8,114 nucleotides of DNA from Akkermansia muciniphila (GTDB taxonomy: Bacteria; Verrucomicrobiota; Verrucomicrobiia; Verrucomicrobiales; Akkermansiaceae), in assembly GCA_943324575.2 (NCBI GenBank), contig CALPMD020000043.1, positions 1 through 8,114 of the forward strand, given 5' to 3'. Shown here piece by piece: positions 1-6,480 of this stretch. The notes beneath the pieces were generated by a model, which made no database searches, was not told the origin of the DNA, and saw only the letters and a list, made by a program, of their open reading frames with translations. The translations under genes and the position numbers were made by a program. Positions within the stretch are counted from its first letter, which is position 1. The number at the start of each line of letters is the position of its first letter.

Positions 1-519
1 CCTAGCTGCAAAGGCGATGGCCGCGTCCAGCGCGATAGCCGCATCAAGCTACGCATCCCTGCGGGCGTTGATACCGGCACCCGCCTGCGTTCTTCTGGAA
101 ACGGCGATGCTGGCGTACGCGGCGGATCGGCGGGTGACCTCTATGTCTTCCTCCACGTCCGCGATCACGATATTTTCGAGCGCGATGACGCGGACTTATT
201 CTGCTCCGTGCCACTGCCGTTCTCGGTGGCAGCGCTCGGTGGCGAACTCAAGGTGCCGTCGCTCGACGGTCAGTCTTCGATCAAAATTCCCGCTGGTACC
301 CAAGGCGGCACCGTCTTCCGTCTTCGTGAAAAAGGCATGCCCGTGCTTTCCAACGGCCGCCGCGGCGACCTGAACGTCACCGTGCAAGTCGAGGTCCCGA
401 CCAGGCTCAGCGGCGAACAGCAGGAAAAACTCCGCGAGTTTTCAGAATCCATCGGCGAACACAACTCACCGATGCAGGAAGGATTCTTCAAAAAAGCCAA
501 GCGCTTCTTCGATCTCTGA
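1..519 (+). CDS. dnaJ: DnaJ (Hsp40) co-chaperone, C-terminal part
   Basis: This is the 3' part of a gene that begins before the window; frame 1 is open from base 1 to the TGA at 517-519 (172 residues visible). DnaJ delivers unfolded clients to DnaK and stimulates its ATPase in the cytoplasm. The visible part starts inside the last zinc-finger repeat (PSCKGDGRV, the second half of a CxxCxGxG motif, whose first Cys lies just upstream). The substrate-binding beta domains follow: 'IPAGVDTGTRLR', 'GDLYVFLHVRDHDIFERDDADL', then 'LPFSVAALGGELKVPSLDG', 'IKIPAGTQGGTVFRLREKGMP' and 'GDLNVTVQVEVPTRLS'. These match the standard DnaJ C-terminal order. The J domain and Gly/Phe region are outside the window. 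The ATG at 208 is internal, not the start. rsmE follows after 12 bp, probably on the same transcript. Confidence 0.95.
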   Translation, partial: PSCKGDGRVQRDSRIKLRIPAGVDTGTRLRSSGNGDAGVRGGSAGDLYVFLHVRDHDIFERDDADLFCSVPLPFSVAALGGELKVPSLDGQSSIKIPAGTQGGTVFRLREKGMPVLSNGRRGDLNVTVQVEVPTRLSGEQQEKLREFSESIGEHNSPMQEGFFKKAKRFFDL

Positions 520-523
520 GAGG
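519..523 (+). promoter_or_regulatory. Shine-Dalgarno site of rsmE
   Basis: AGAGG lies 8 nt before the ATG at 532 and overlaps the last base of the dnaJ stop codon. It supports that ATG as the rsmE start and suggests that rsmE translation is coupled to dnaJ. It is the best-spaced ribosome-binding site in front of any gene in this window. Confidence 0.6.
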
Positions 524-531
524 TCCGTCCC

Positions 532-1266
532 ATGGCCCGCTTCTATCTCCCGCCCGCCGCTTGGCATTCAGACATCGCTCTGACGGGCGATGAAGCGCGC
601 CATCTTTCCCAAGTCCTTCGCACCAAGCCTGGCGAGTCGATCATGGTCTTCGACGGCCAGGGCCGCCGCGCGGTGGCGCAGGTTCTGAGTGTCTCGCGCG
701 ATCGCGTGCCATTGGCTATCGGAGAAATTCTGCCCTCGAGCACGCCCTTGCCCGCCATCACCTTGGCGCAGGCGATCCCCAAGGGCAAAAACATGGACCT
801 CATCGTCCAAAAATCCGTCGAACTCGGGATCTCCGCCATCCAGCCGCTCGTCACCCGCTACACCGTCGTCCAGCCCGGCGATGGCAAGTCTGACAAATGG
901 CGGCGCAACGCCCTTGAAGCCTGTAAGCAATGTGGCCAAGACACCTTGCCCACGATTGCTGAACCGCTCGCCTTCGACCGCTGGATCAACCATCAAGCCG
1001 AAGCCTCAGGCCTGAAGCTCATCGCCTCGCTGGCTCCCGGTGCACGTCCCTTGCGGACGGTGTTAAGAGAGTATCCAGCCACTTCGCAAGCGACCCTGCT
1101 GGTCGGCCCGGAAGGGGATTTTTCGGCGGAAGAAACCGCCGCCGCACTGGCTGCTGGGTTTCTTCCGGTAACGCTAGGAAGCATCGTTCTGCGGGTCGAG
1201 ACCGCCACACTATTCTGTCTTTCTGCCTTACGCTACGAGTTTGAGCCTCTCTCCACTGGTTCGTGA
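532..1266 (+). CDS. rsmE: 16S rRNA m3U1498 methyltransferase RsmE
   Basis: The 244-residue protein has the usual length for RsmE, which methylates N3 of U1498 in 16S rRNA within the small ribosomal subunit using S-adenosylmethionine. Residues 1-70 form the PUA-like RNA-binding domain (start 'MARFYLPP', then 'GDEARHLSQVLR' and 'VFDGQGRRAVAQV'). Residues 75-240 are the SPOUT (trefoil-knot) methyltransferase domain: 'AIPKGKNMDLIVQKSVELGI' at 81-100, 'WRRNALEACKQCG' at 123-135, the SAM-loop 'VGPEGDFS' at 191-198, and 'LGSIVLRVETA' at 215-225. Two positions depart from the common form, in which GPEGG and LG.RILR.ETA are usual. Here the residue after GPEG is Asp and the Arg before IVL is Ile-shifted. 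The start is set by ATG 532 with AGAGG upstream. The gene follows dnaJ closely, an order seen in many bacteria, and faces the convergent sulfatase-fold gene across 62 bp. Confidence 0.95.
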   Translation: MARFYLPPAAWHSDIALTGDEARHLSQVLRTKPGESIMVFDGQGRRAVAQVLSVSRDRVPLAIGEILPSSTPLPAITLAQAIPKGKNMDLIVQKSVELGISAIQPLVTRYTVVQPGDGKSDKWRRNALEACKQCGQDTLPTIAEPLAFDRWINHQAEASGLKLIASLAPGARPLRTVLREYPATSQATLLVGPEGDFSAEETAAALAAGFLPVTLGSIVLRVETATLFCLSALRYEFEPLSTGS

Positions 1267-1273
1267 AAGAGAG
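1247..1273. terminator. Weak hairpin between convergent rsmE and the sulfatase-fold gene
   Basis: CTCTCT (1247-1252) pairs with AGAGAG (1268-1273). An inner CAC (1254-1256) pairs with GTG (1263-1265) around a 6-nt loop, with a small asymmetric internal bulge. It covers the rsmE stop codon and lies before the 62-bp gap between convergent genes, where a shared terminator would be expected. No T-tract follows on either strand, so a canonical intrinsic terminator is not shown. I see no better hairpin in 1267-1328. Confidence 0.25.
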
Positions 1274-1328
1274 TCACGTCTTGCGCTGCAGTATAACGGC
1301 TTAATCGGCGATTGCTGAAAGCGGGAAG

Positions 1329-3494
1329 TCACGGCGGCTCCTCGTTTGGAAAAATCTCAGCGATGGAGGACTCGATCTGGTGGTCCATCCAGCGTTCGAG
1401 GGCGGCCTTCATGGGCGCGAGAACCTCGGGACGGGTAGGGGCGAGGTCGGTTTCGCCATGGGGATCGCGGCTCATCTGAAAGAGGGCGAAGTGGCGCGTG
1501 CCTTGGGCGGTGGGAGTACAAACGAGCTTCCAATCGCGCGTCTTCAGACAGCGCTGTTTGGCATGAATGAGGCGGTCGAGGTATTGGTTTTTAAGGACGA
1601 ATTGGTAATTGAAGTTGGGATCGATTCCGGTCAGCTCGTCCATCGGCGGTAGCGTGGGGCGCTCGACGCCTTTGACCTTAAATTGGATAAAGGGGAAACC
1701 GGTTTCGCCATAAAAGGGGCGGTCGATGGGGGTCTCGGTTTGGCGAATCCAGCCCGCGAAACTCTGGCCCTGCCAAGTCGCAGATTTCTCCTGACCCAAT
1801 AATTCGGCCAAGGTAGGGATGACGTCGATGAGACGCACGGCTTGCGAAATCACTTGCGGTTTGGTGCCCGGGACGTGGACGATCATCGGTGGGCGATTCG
1901 CCTGCAGCCCACCGTTGAAGGTCAGGCCGTGGCCGAGGGTGACGCCGGGTTCGTAGTGGTCATCGCCATGGTCTGCGGTGACGATGACGATGGTGTTATC
2001 GGCTAGGCCGTTACGTTCCAGCGAGGCGAGGATCTTCTCCACGCAATCGTCAAACTGGCGGGTGCAGCCATCGTACAGAGCGCGGATTTGTTTAACCTCT
2101 GTGGGCGGCAGCGCCTTCCACTTGGATTCAAGATCGGTGCCGCCGATGAACGAGTCGATGTCGAAGTCCACGCCATTGCGGTTGCGGCCTTGGTAGGCTG
2201 GATCGGCGAAGATACTGCGGTAGGGTTCGCGGCTGCGGTAGGGCAGGTGATTGCAGGAGTAAAAGACGTGCCAGAAGAAAGGCTTTTCATCCTTGGCGAC
2301 AGTGGCGAGGCGTTTTTCAACGCGCGCGGTGACGACTTCGGGTGTGACAAATTGGGCGAAGGCTTGGAGCTGGGGAAAGATCCGATAACCGAGTGGATTG
2401 TCAAAATAAAGCGGCACGACGAAGTGCGCCATCACCACAGCTTGGCTCATGTAGATTTTGAAATTGTCAAAACTGGAGACCGACAGGTGCTCCATGCCCA
2501 ACGGGATGACTTCGTAGTATCCCGCACACCAGTCGCCGATGGCGGCGGTGTCGTAGCCACGCTTGCGCAGTAGGCTGGGCAGCGTTTCAATACGTTCTTG
2601 GGTGGCCTCGACCGTTTTCCGATCCGGATACATTTGGCGGATGCCGTGGGTTTGCGGATATTGGGAGGACATCAGCTGCACTCCGGATTCCATGGTTGAG
2701 GCAATGGATGTGTAACAATTCTCAAAGCGGCTGGAGCGCTTGGCGAGCGCATCGATCACTGGCGAGACACCGGCCTTGGCGGGGCCATCGGTGCGTTGGG
2801 GCGTGTAGCCTGCGCAGCCGAGAAGATCACCGCGCAGCGAGTCAGAGCCGATGATGAGTACGTTTATGGGACACTTAGCGCCCGTCTTGGCGACGGGTTT
2901 CTGCGTCGGCACCTGGAGGCCGCTCGTCAGCCAGATCGCAGGAATGGCGATTACGCTCACGACCCAGCCACGGCGGCCATAGCGACGGATTTGCCAGAAG
3001 CCCGCTAGGCCGGCTACGGCCCAGGGCAGCGCGGTGAAAAGCAATAACAAGGCCGCTGGTTTTACCGCAGTCGGGATGAGGGTGAGGATTTGATAGTACC
3101 ACTGCCCAAACTCCGCCTCGTTGAGAAAATACGGTCGCGTATCGACCAAGCGCAGGGTGAAATAGCCGTGGAGCAGCGCGGTGAGGCTAAAGCCGCGTAG
3201 GATGACTGCGCGGGCAGATTGGTGTTTCGAGCGCTTTGTCCAATGATCGGCAAAGGGTTGGATCACGGCGGCGGCCACGAGGGCCAACACGCCATAAGCC
3301 AAGAGCATCTGGAGGTTCTGCCAGACGAGGTATCCCAAGTACTTGTCGCGGGCCAGTGTGTTGAACTTGTTGGCCATCTCGCCCGACGAACTCGTCAGTC
3401 GCCACAGGGCGATCGCGTATTGGACTGCCAGAAAAAACGAACTACCGAGCAGGACGTGAAGAAAGGGCGACGGCTTAGCGGCGGGTGCGTTCAA
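1329..3494 (-). CDS. Five-span membrane protein with sulfatase/phosphotransferase-fold domain
   Basis: The 721-residue protein belongs to the alkaline-phosphatase/sulfatase superfamily. Five hydrophobic segments are visible near residues 11-31, 53-78, 95-115, 135-166 and 176-193. A catalytic domain, presumably periplasmic, follows from 210: 'NVLIIGSDSLRGD' (metal-ligand D218), 'TMESGVQLMSSQYPQTHG' (T267 at the nucleophile position), 'HLPYR' (H416), 'VTADHGDD' (D508, H509) and 'GHGLTFNGG' (H522). Near residues 647-683 there is a sulfatase-like C-terminal part ('RCLKTRDWKLV', 'DPHGETDL'). Cys/Ser-x-Pro-x-Arg is absent, so a formylglycine sulfatase is unlikely. Thr plus five spans resembles LtaS/EptA-type phosphoglycerol or phosphoethanolamine transferases, but the C-terminal part is more sulfatase-like. 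The substrate is unknown. The start is TTG: the first upstream in-frame stop is a TGA at 3527-3525 and no ATG lies between; there is no clear Shine-Dalgarno. It probably forms an operon with the gene 33 bp upstream. Confidence 0.85.
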   Translation of the reverse strand: MNAPAAKPSPFLHVLLGSSFFLAVQYAIALWRLTSSSGEMANKFNTLARDKYLGYLVWQNLQMLLAYGVLALVAAAVIQPFADHWTKRSKHQSARAVILRGFSLTALLHGYFTLRLVDTRPYFLNEAEFGQWYYQILTLIPTAVKPAALLLLFTALPWAVAGLAGFWQIRRYGRRGWVVSVIAIPAIWLTSGLQVPTQKPVAKTGAKCPINVLIIGSDSLRGDLLGCAGYTPQRTDGPAKAGVSPVIDALAKRSSRFENCYTSIASTMESGVQLMSSQYPQTHGIRQMYPDRKTVEATQERIETLPSLLRKRGYDTAAIGDWCAGYYEVIPLGMEHLSVSSFDNFKIYMSQAVVMAHFVVPLYFDNPLGYRIFPQLQAFAQFVTPEVVTARVEKRLATVAKDEKPFFWHVFYSCNHLPYRSREPYRSIFADPAYQGRNRNGVDFDIDSFIGGTDLESKWKALPPTEVKQIRALYDGCTRQFDDCVEKILASLERNGLADNTIVIVTADHGDDHYEPGVTLGHGLTFNGGLQANRPPMIVHVPGTKPQVISQAVRLIDVIPTLAELLGQEKSATWQGQSFAGWIRQTETPIDRPFYGETGFPFIQFKVKGVERPTLPPMDELTGIDPNFNYQFVLKNQYLDRLIHAKQRCLKTRDWKLVCTPTAQGTRHFALFQMSRDPHGETDLAPTRPEVLAPMKAALERWMDHQIESSIAEIFPNEEPP

Positions 3495-3527
3495 GGACGG
3501 TGGGGTTTGCGGTATTTTGCCGAAACA

Positions 3528-4658
3528 TCAAGAGCCAGTATCCGGCGGATCGAGATAAATCCAGCGCGGGCATACCAACTTTTCAATCACCACGCCGCGC
3601 TTTGACTCGAGCCCCGGTGGGATGCTCAGCCGAAGAATGAGCGAAGTTCGGTTTCCTTGGTTTTTTTTGAGCTCTTCACGGATTTGCTGAGAAACTTCGG
3701 AATCGATTTTCGCGTAGCCGTAGAGTGTTTCCTCGCTGTCCAAGGTGGTGAGTCGGAAGCAATTCCACTGATTGGCATCATTGAATTCGTGACTGAAGAA
3801 TGTGTCACTCTCTGCATACACGCGGAAGTCGAGGGTGCGTTCGCTGGGACGTTCTTTAGCAAAGGTATCCCAAGGCATCGGCTGATCGCAGACGAGTGTT
3901 TCCCAGTCGATCCGAGGTTCGCCGGAATCGAGAATCTCGATGATGAGATTTTGAATCTCGTGGCTGGTCAGCTCGATGGTGGCGACCCAGAAGTTGGCCC
4001 GATTATCGAGGGTAAGCGGTTGGATGAGGCTGATGCGCAGCAGCGGGTTGGATACGCGTGGCTTCTGCGCGTGGTATTTTACCATTAGTGGATGCACGCG
4101 CTCGGGTTGGCGGACCACTTGGGCGAGGGTGTCGATGTTGGTCGTGTTGCAATATCGTCGGATCGTCGATTCGATGCGCTCGATGAGTCTGGCGGCCTGG
4201 AGATCTTCCTCCGCCTCGGTCTTGAGGGTGGATACGGTCGCAGATTTGATTTGTTTTAAATTGGCCTCGCCTTTTCCTGCACGCATCAGCGACCAGGCCA
4301 GAGCGCCAACGAATAAGAGCACGATCAAGACAAGCCAGCCCCAGGGAGTGTTTTTGGATAGCGCGTGGTTTCTTCCCCACCGTTTCTCCAGCAAGTCTGG
4401 ATCGATCGTTTCGGTTTCGATCAGTGCCTCGATTCCCGGTTCATGCGCACGGTGTCCGCGGTGATCGCCGTTTGTTGGGGCGACAGGATCGGGCGAATCC
4501 ACGACTTGGACAATTTTCACCTGTCCCGGAGGTAGCTTGAGCCGCACGGGTTGCTCAGTGGGGATGCTTCGTTCCATCCCCAGACGAATGGCAGGGGTTT
4601 TGGCCTGCGCCATCCCATCGACCGGTCTGAGTTCGATTCGTTTTTCCTCGCGAGCCAT
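3528..4658 (-). CDS. Unrecognised single-pass membrane protein
   Basis: I do not recognise this family. With the ATG at 4658 it has 376 residues. Residues 1-104 are polar and presumably cytoplasmic, with no evident fold. Residues 105-125 ('PWGWLVLIVLLFVGALAWSLM') are one strong membrane anchor. Residues 126-170 are charged and helix-prone, and 171-376 look like a folded, beta-rich exported domain. Likely conserved cores include 'FWVATIEL' (223-230), 'RIDWETLVCDQPMPW' (249-263), 'LDFRVYAESD' (276-285), 'NCFRLTTLDSEETLYGY' (299-315) and 'LVCPRWIYLDPP' (361-372). The frame stays open upstream to 4895, but that extension is Arg-rich and antisense to the glycosyltransferase, so I start at MAREEKR, which has GGCGGAG directly before it (tight spacing). 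M16 (4613) is an alternative start. It is upstream of, and probably co-transcribed with, the sulfatase-fold enzyme, so a partner or regulatory role in the same envelope process is inferred. Confidence 0.75.
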   Translation of the reverse strand: MAREEKRIELRPVDGMAQAKTPAIRLGMERSIPTEQPVRLKLPPGQVKIVQVVDSPDPVAPTNGDHRGHRAHEPGIEALIETETIDPDLLEKRWGRNHALSKNTPWGWLVLIVLLFVGALAWSLMRAGKGEANLKQIKSATVSTLKTEAEEDLQAARLIERIESTIRRYCNTTNIDTLAQVVRQPERVHPLMVKYHAQKPRVSNPLLRISLIQPLTLDNRANFWVATIELTSHEIQNLIIEILDSGEPRIDWETLVCDQPMPWDTFAKERPSERTLDFRVYAESDTFFSHEFNDANQWNCFRLTTLDSEETLYGYAKIDSEVSQQIREELKKNQGNRTSLILRLSIPPGLESKRGVVIEKLVCPRWIYLDPPDTGS

Positions 4659-4734
4659 CTCCGCCGGAAGAAAAGCTGCAAATCTCCATCGACGCAATGC
4701 AACTCTCACTCTAAATCTCGCGCGCAACCTGCCT
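4659..4734. promoter_or_regulatory. Divergent intergenic region, presumed promoters for both directions
   Basis: These 76 bp separate the start of the minus-strand membrane-protein gene from the glycosyltransferase ATG. Because the two genes diverge, both promoters are expected here or just inside the genes. I found no convincing -35/-10 pair. The best + strand guess is a TCGACG-like box followed, 16 nt later, by CTAAAT near 4711, which is weak. The feature rests on gene orientation. Confidence 0.3.
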
Positions 4735-5844
4735 ATGCCCACTCCACCGCGTATTCTCATTGTGACTGCCGCCTTTGGCGAAGGGCACAACAGTGCTGCC
4801 AGAAATCTGGCACTGGCGATCCATGCCGCCGGCGGGGTAGCGCAGGTGAGTGACCCCTGCCTGCTGGGTAGCCCGCGTCTGACGGCTCTGGTCAACCACG
4901 CCTACCGCTATGTGACGACGCATTTCCCGCGCATATGGAAGCTAATCTACCGCTCGACCGACCGCTGTGATTTGAGCAAACAACGTTCGCTGCCCATGCG
5001 GTGGGTCGAGTCGGCGCTGGCGGATCTGATCCGCGAGTTCCAACCGACCGCCATCGTTAGCACTTACCCTCTCTACCCTTATTTTCTAGCGCGGATTCTG
5101 AAGGGAGAGGAAATACCGGTGTTTGTGGTGGTGACCGATTCCATCGAGATCAACGCGGCGTGGCTGCGGGCGCAGTGCCAACGATGGTTGGTGACGGATT
5201 CAGCCACGCGCGAGGCGATGATGGGCAAAGGCCTGCTGGGTGAAAAAATCATCGCGACGGGGTTTCCAGTGCATCCTGCCTTTGCCGAGATGTGCCCCGT
5301 GGATGCTGCCGACGCGTGCGAACCCTTTCGCGTTCTCTATTTCCCGACGGCCAAGCTGCCCTTCGTTCGCCGTCACAGTCGCGCGCTGCTGGATGCCTCG
5401 CCCGATGTCCAACTCACCATCGTCCTCGGTCGCAATACGCGGCTGCTGTATTCCCGTGCGCTGGAAATCCGGCAAGCCTACCCGGGCCGCGTCCGGCTCG
5501 TCGGCTGGACGCGCCGTGTGCCCGAGTTGCTCAACCGCCACCATTTAGTCGTCGGTAAAGCGGGTGGTGCCACCGTTCACGAAGCCATCGCCGCGCGTTG
5601 CCCGATGCTCATTCATCACCTCGTGCCCGGTCAGGAGGAGGGCAATCTGCAGCTGCTCGAACTTATTGGCGGTGGCCACCTTGCGGAAACCTCAGTTGCT
5701 CTAACCGACAGAGTCCAGAATCTGCTTGCCGACCATGCCCGCAGCTGGCGCACGATGAAAAATGCCCTCGTGACTCATGATCGCAACTCCGGCGCCCTAG
5801 AGGCCGCAAAATACATCCTCCACCAAATCGGCCACGGATCCTAG
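4735..5844 (+). CDS. MGDG-synthase/UgtP-like glycolipid glycosyltransferase (GT-B, GT28 type)
   Basis: The 369-residue protein has the two-domain GT-B layout of the monogalactosyldiacylglycerol synthase and processive diacylglycerol glucosyltransferase family. These enzymes transfer a sugar from a UDP-sugar to diacylglycerol at the inner face of the cytoplasmic membrane. The N-terminal domain shows 'RILIVTAAFGEGHNSAARN' (6-24), the GxGHxxAA hallmark, then 'IVSTYPLYPYF' (107-117), 'VFVVVTDS' (129-136) and 'ATGFPVHPAF' (174-183). The C-terminal nucleotide-sugar domain shows 'VLGRN' (230-234), 'VRLVGWT' (253-259) and 'VVGKAGGATVHEAIAARCP' (272-290), followed by 'GQEEGN' (299-304). Length is close to UgtP (about 380). 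I chose ATG 4735 because homology begins there; the 66-codon upstream extension is Arg/Ser-rich and antisense to another gene. There is no Shine-Dalgarno. A MurG-like role is less likely, because the MGDG-type motifs fit better. Donor and acceptor are not shown. Confidence 0.85.
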   Translation: MPTPPRILIVTAAFGEGHNSAARNLALAIHAAGGVAQVSDPCLLGSPRLTALVNHAYRYVTTHFPRIWKLIYRSTDRCDLSKQRSLPMRWVESALADLIREFQPTAIVSTYPLYPYFLARILKGEEIPVFVVVTDSIEINAAWLRAQCQRWLVTDSATREAMMGKGLLGEKIIATGFPVHPAFAEMCPVDAADACEPFRVLYFPTAKLPFVRRHSRALLDASPDVQLTIVLGRNTRLLYSRALEIRQAYPGRVRLVGWTRRVPELLNRHHLVVGKAGGATVHEAIAARCPMLIHHLVPGQEEGNLQLLELIGGGHLAETSVALTDRVQNLLADHARSWRTMKNALVTHDRNSGALEAAKYILHQIGHGS

Positions 5845-5867
5845 GTTTCCAATTTTCGCATTGCCTC

Positions 5868-6470
5868 ATGACTTTCCTTTTCGACATCGGCCGCGTGCTT
5901 TTGGATTTCGACTTCGAGTCATCGCTCTCCCGTCTTTTGCCAGCGACGGTCGCGGACCCTACGGCGCGGTTGGAACGATTGCTCGAGCGCAAGGATGAGT
6001 TTGAAACCGGCAGGATCACGATCGATGCCTACATCTCTTGGGCGTTGGAGGTGACGGGCAGCGATGCGACTGCCGACGAGTTTTGCCACGCGTGGCAACA
6101 AATCTTCACACCCTGCGAGCCGATGTGGCGCTGTGTGCGCCAACTGGCCAAAGACGACCACCGCTTGATTCTATTCTCCAACACCAACGCCATCCACTGC
6201 CCATGGATTTTTGGCGAGTTCCCGGAGTTCGCCTTGTTTTCCGCGGCGGTTCTTTCCTACGAAACGGGCTTCATCAAGCCCGAGCCGCAGATCTACCACT
6301 ACGCCATCGATCGCTACGGGCTCATTCCCGGGGAGACGCTTTACATCGACGATCTTCCGCAGAACATTGCCACCGGCCGTGATCTAGGCTTCCGTTGCTG
6401 GCAATACGATCTCAAGGACCACGCCGCTTTTGAGACCTGGCTCTCATCCAATCTGAAATCCGAAATCTGA
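5868..6470 (+). CDS. HAD-superfamily phosphatase, YihX-like (subfamily IA)
   Basis: The 200-residue protein is a HAD-like hydrolase that dephosphorylates a small molecule in the cytoplasm through an Asp-phosphate intermediate. Motif I is '[13 protein letters not shown]' (3-15), with nucleophile D6 but Gly where most HAD phosphatases have the second Asp. Motif II is 'LFSNTN' (102-107, S104), motif III is K137 in 'FIKPEPQIY', and motif IV is 'YIDDLPQNI' (159-167, D161/D162). 'HAWQQIF' (74-80) and 'SNTN.IH' (104-110) recall E. coli YihX, an alpha-glucose-1-phosphate phosphatase that, as I recall it, has the same Asp-to-Gly change. The helical cap is residues 16-90. It lies 23 bp after the glycosyltransferase and 10 bp before thiG, so it is probably in their operon. 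It could serve sugar-phosphate balance for the glycosyltransferase, or a phosphatase step near thiamine synthesis; the sequence does not decide. There is no Shine-Dalgarno before ATG 5868. Confidence 0.85.
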   Translation: MTFLFDIGRVLLDFDFESSLSRLLPATVADPTARLERLLERKDEFETGRITIDAYISWALEVTGSDATADEFCHAWQQIFTPCEPMWRCVRQLAKDDHRLILFSNTNAIHCPWIFGEFPEFALFSAAVLSYETGFIKPEPQIYHYAIDRYGLIPGETLYIDDLPQNIATGRDLGFRCWQYDLKDHAAFETWLSSNLKSEI

Positions 6471-6477
6471 AATCTCT
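6450..6477 (+). repeat. Heptamer tandem repeat (AATCYGA) across the HAD gene stop codon
   Basis: AATCTGA (6450-6456), AATCCGA (6457-6463), AATCTGA (6464-6470) and the partial AATCTCT (6471-6477) follow without gaps. The repeat encodes the end of the HAD protein (NLKSEI), supplies its TGA stop (6468-6470) and fills most of the gap before the thiG start at 6481. A unit gain or loss would change the C-terminus, the stop position and the spacing to thiG. Confidence 0.75.
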
Positions 6478-6480
6478 TCC

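Noticed and set aside
17..373. Open frame of 118 codons on the + strand in frame 2.
   Set aside because: It lies over the dnaJ frame, which has clear homology; the peptide is low-complexity Ala/Ser and looks like a shadow.
516..524. CTGAGAGGT, resembling a piece of the TPP riboswitch core.
   Set aside because: It overlaps the dnaJ stop and precedes rsmE, and none of the other conserved riboswitch segments is nearby.
568..996. 142-codon minus-strand frame inside rsmE.
   Set aside because: It is antisense to well-conserved RsmE coding sequence and shows no recognisable motif.
4537..4734. 66-codon in-frame extension upstream of the glycosyltransferase.
   Set aside because: The translated extension is Arg/Ser-rich without family resemblance and is mostly antisense to the membrane-protein gene; family homology starts at 4735.
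4659..4895. 79-codon in-frame extension upstream of the unrecognised membrane protein on the minus strand.
   Set aside because: It is Arg-rich and antisense to the conserved GxGH region of the glycosyltransferase, as expected for a GC-driven open frame.
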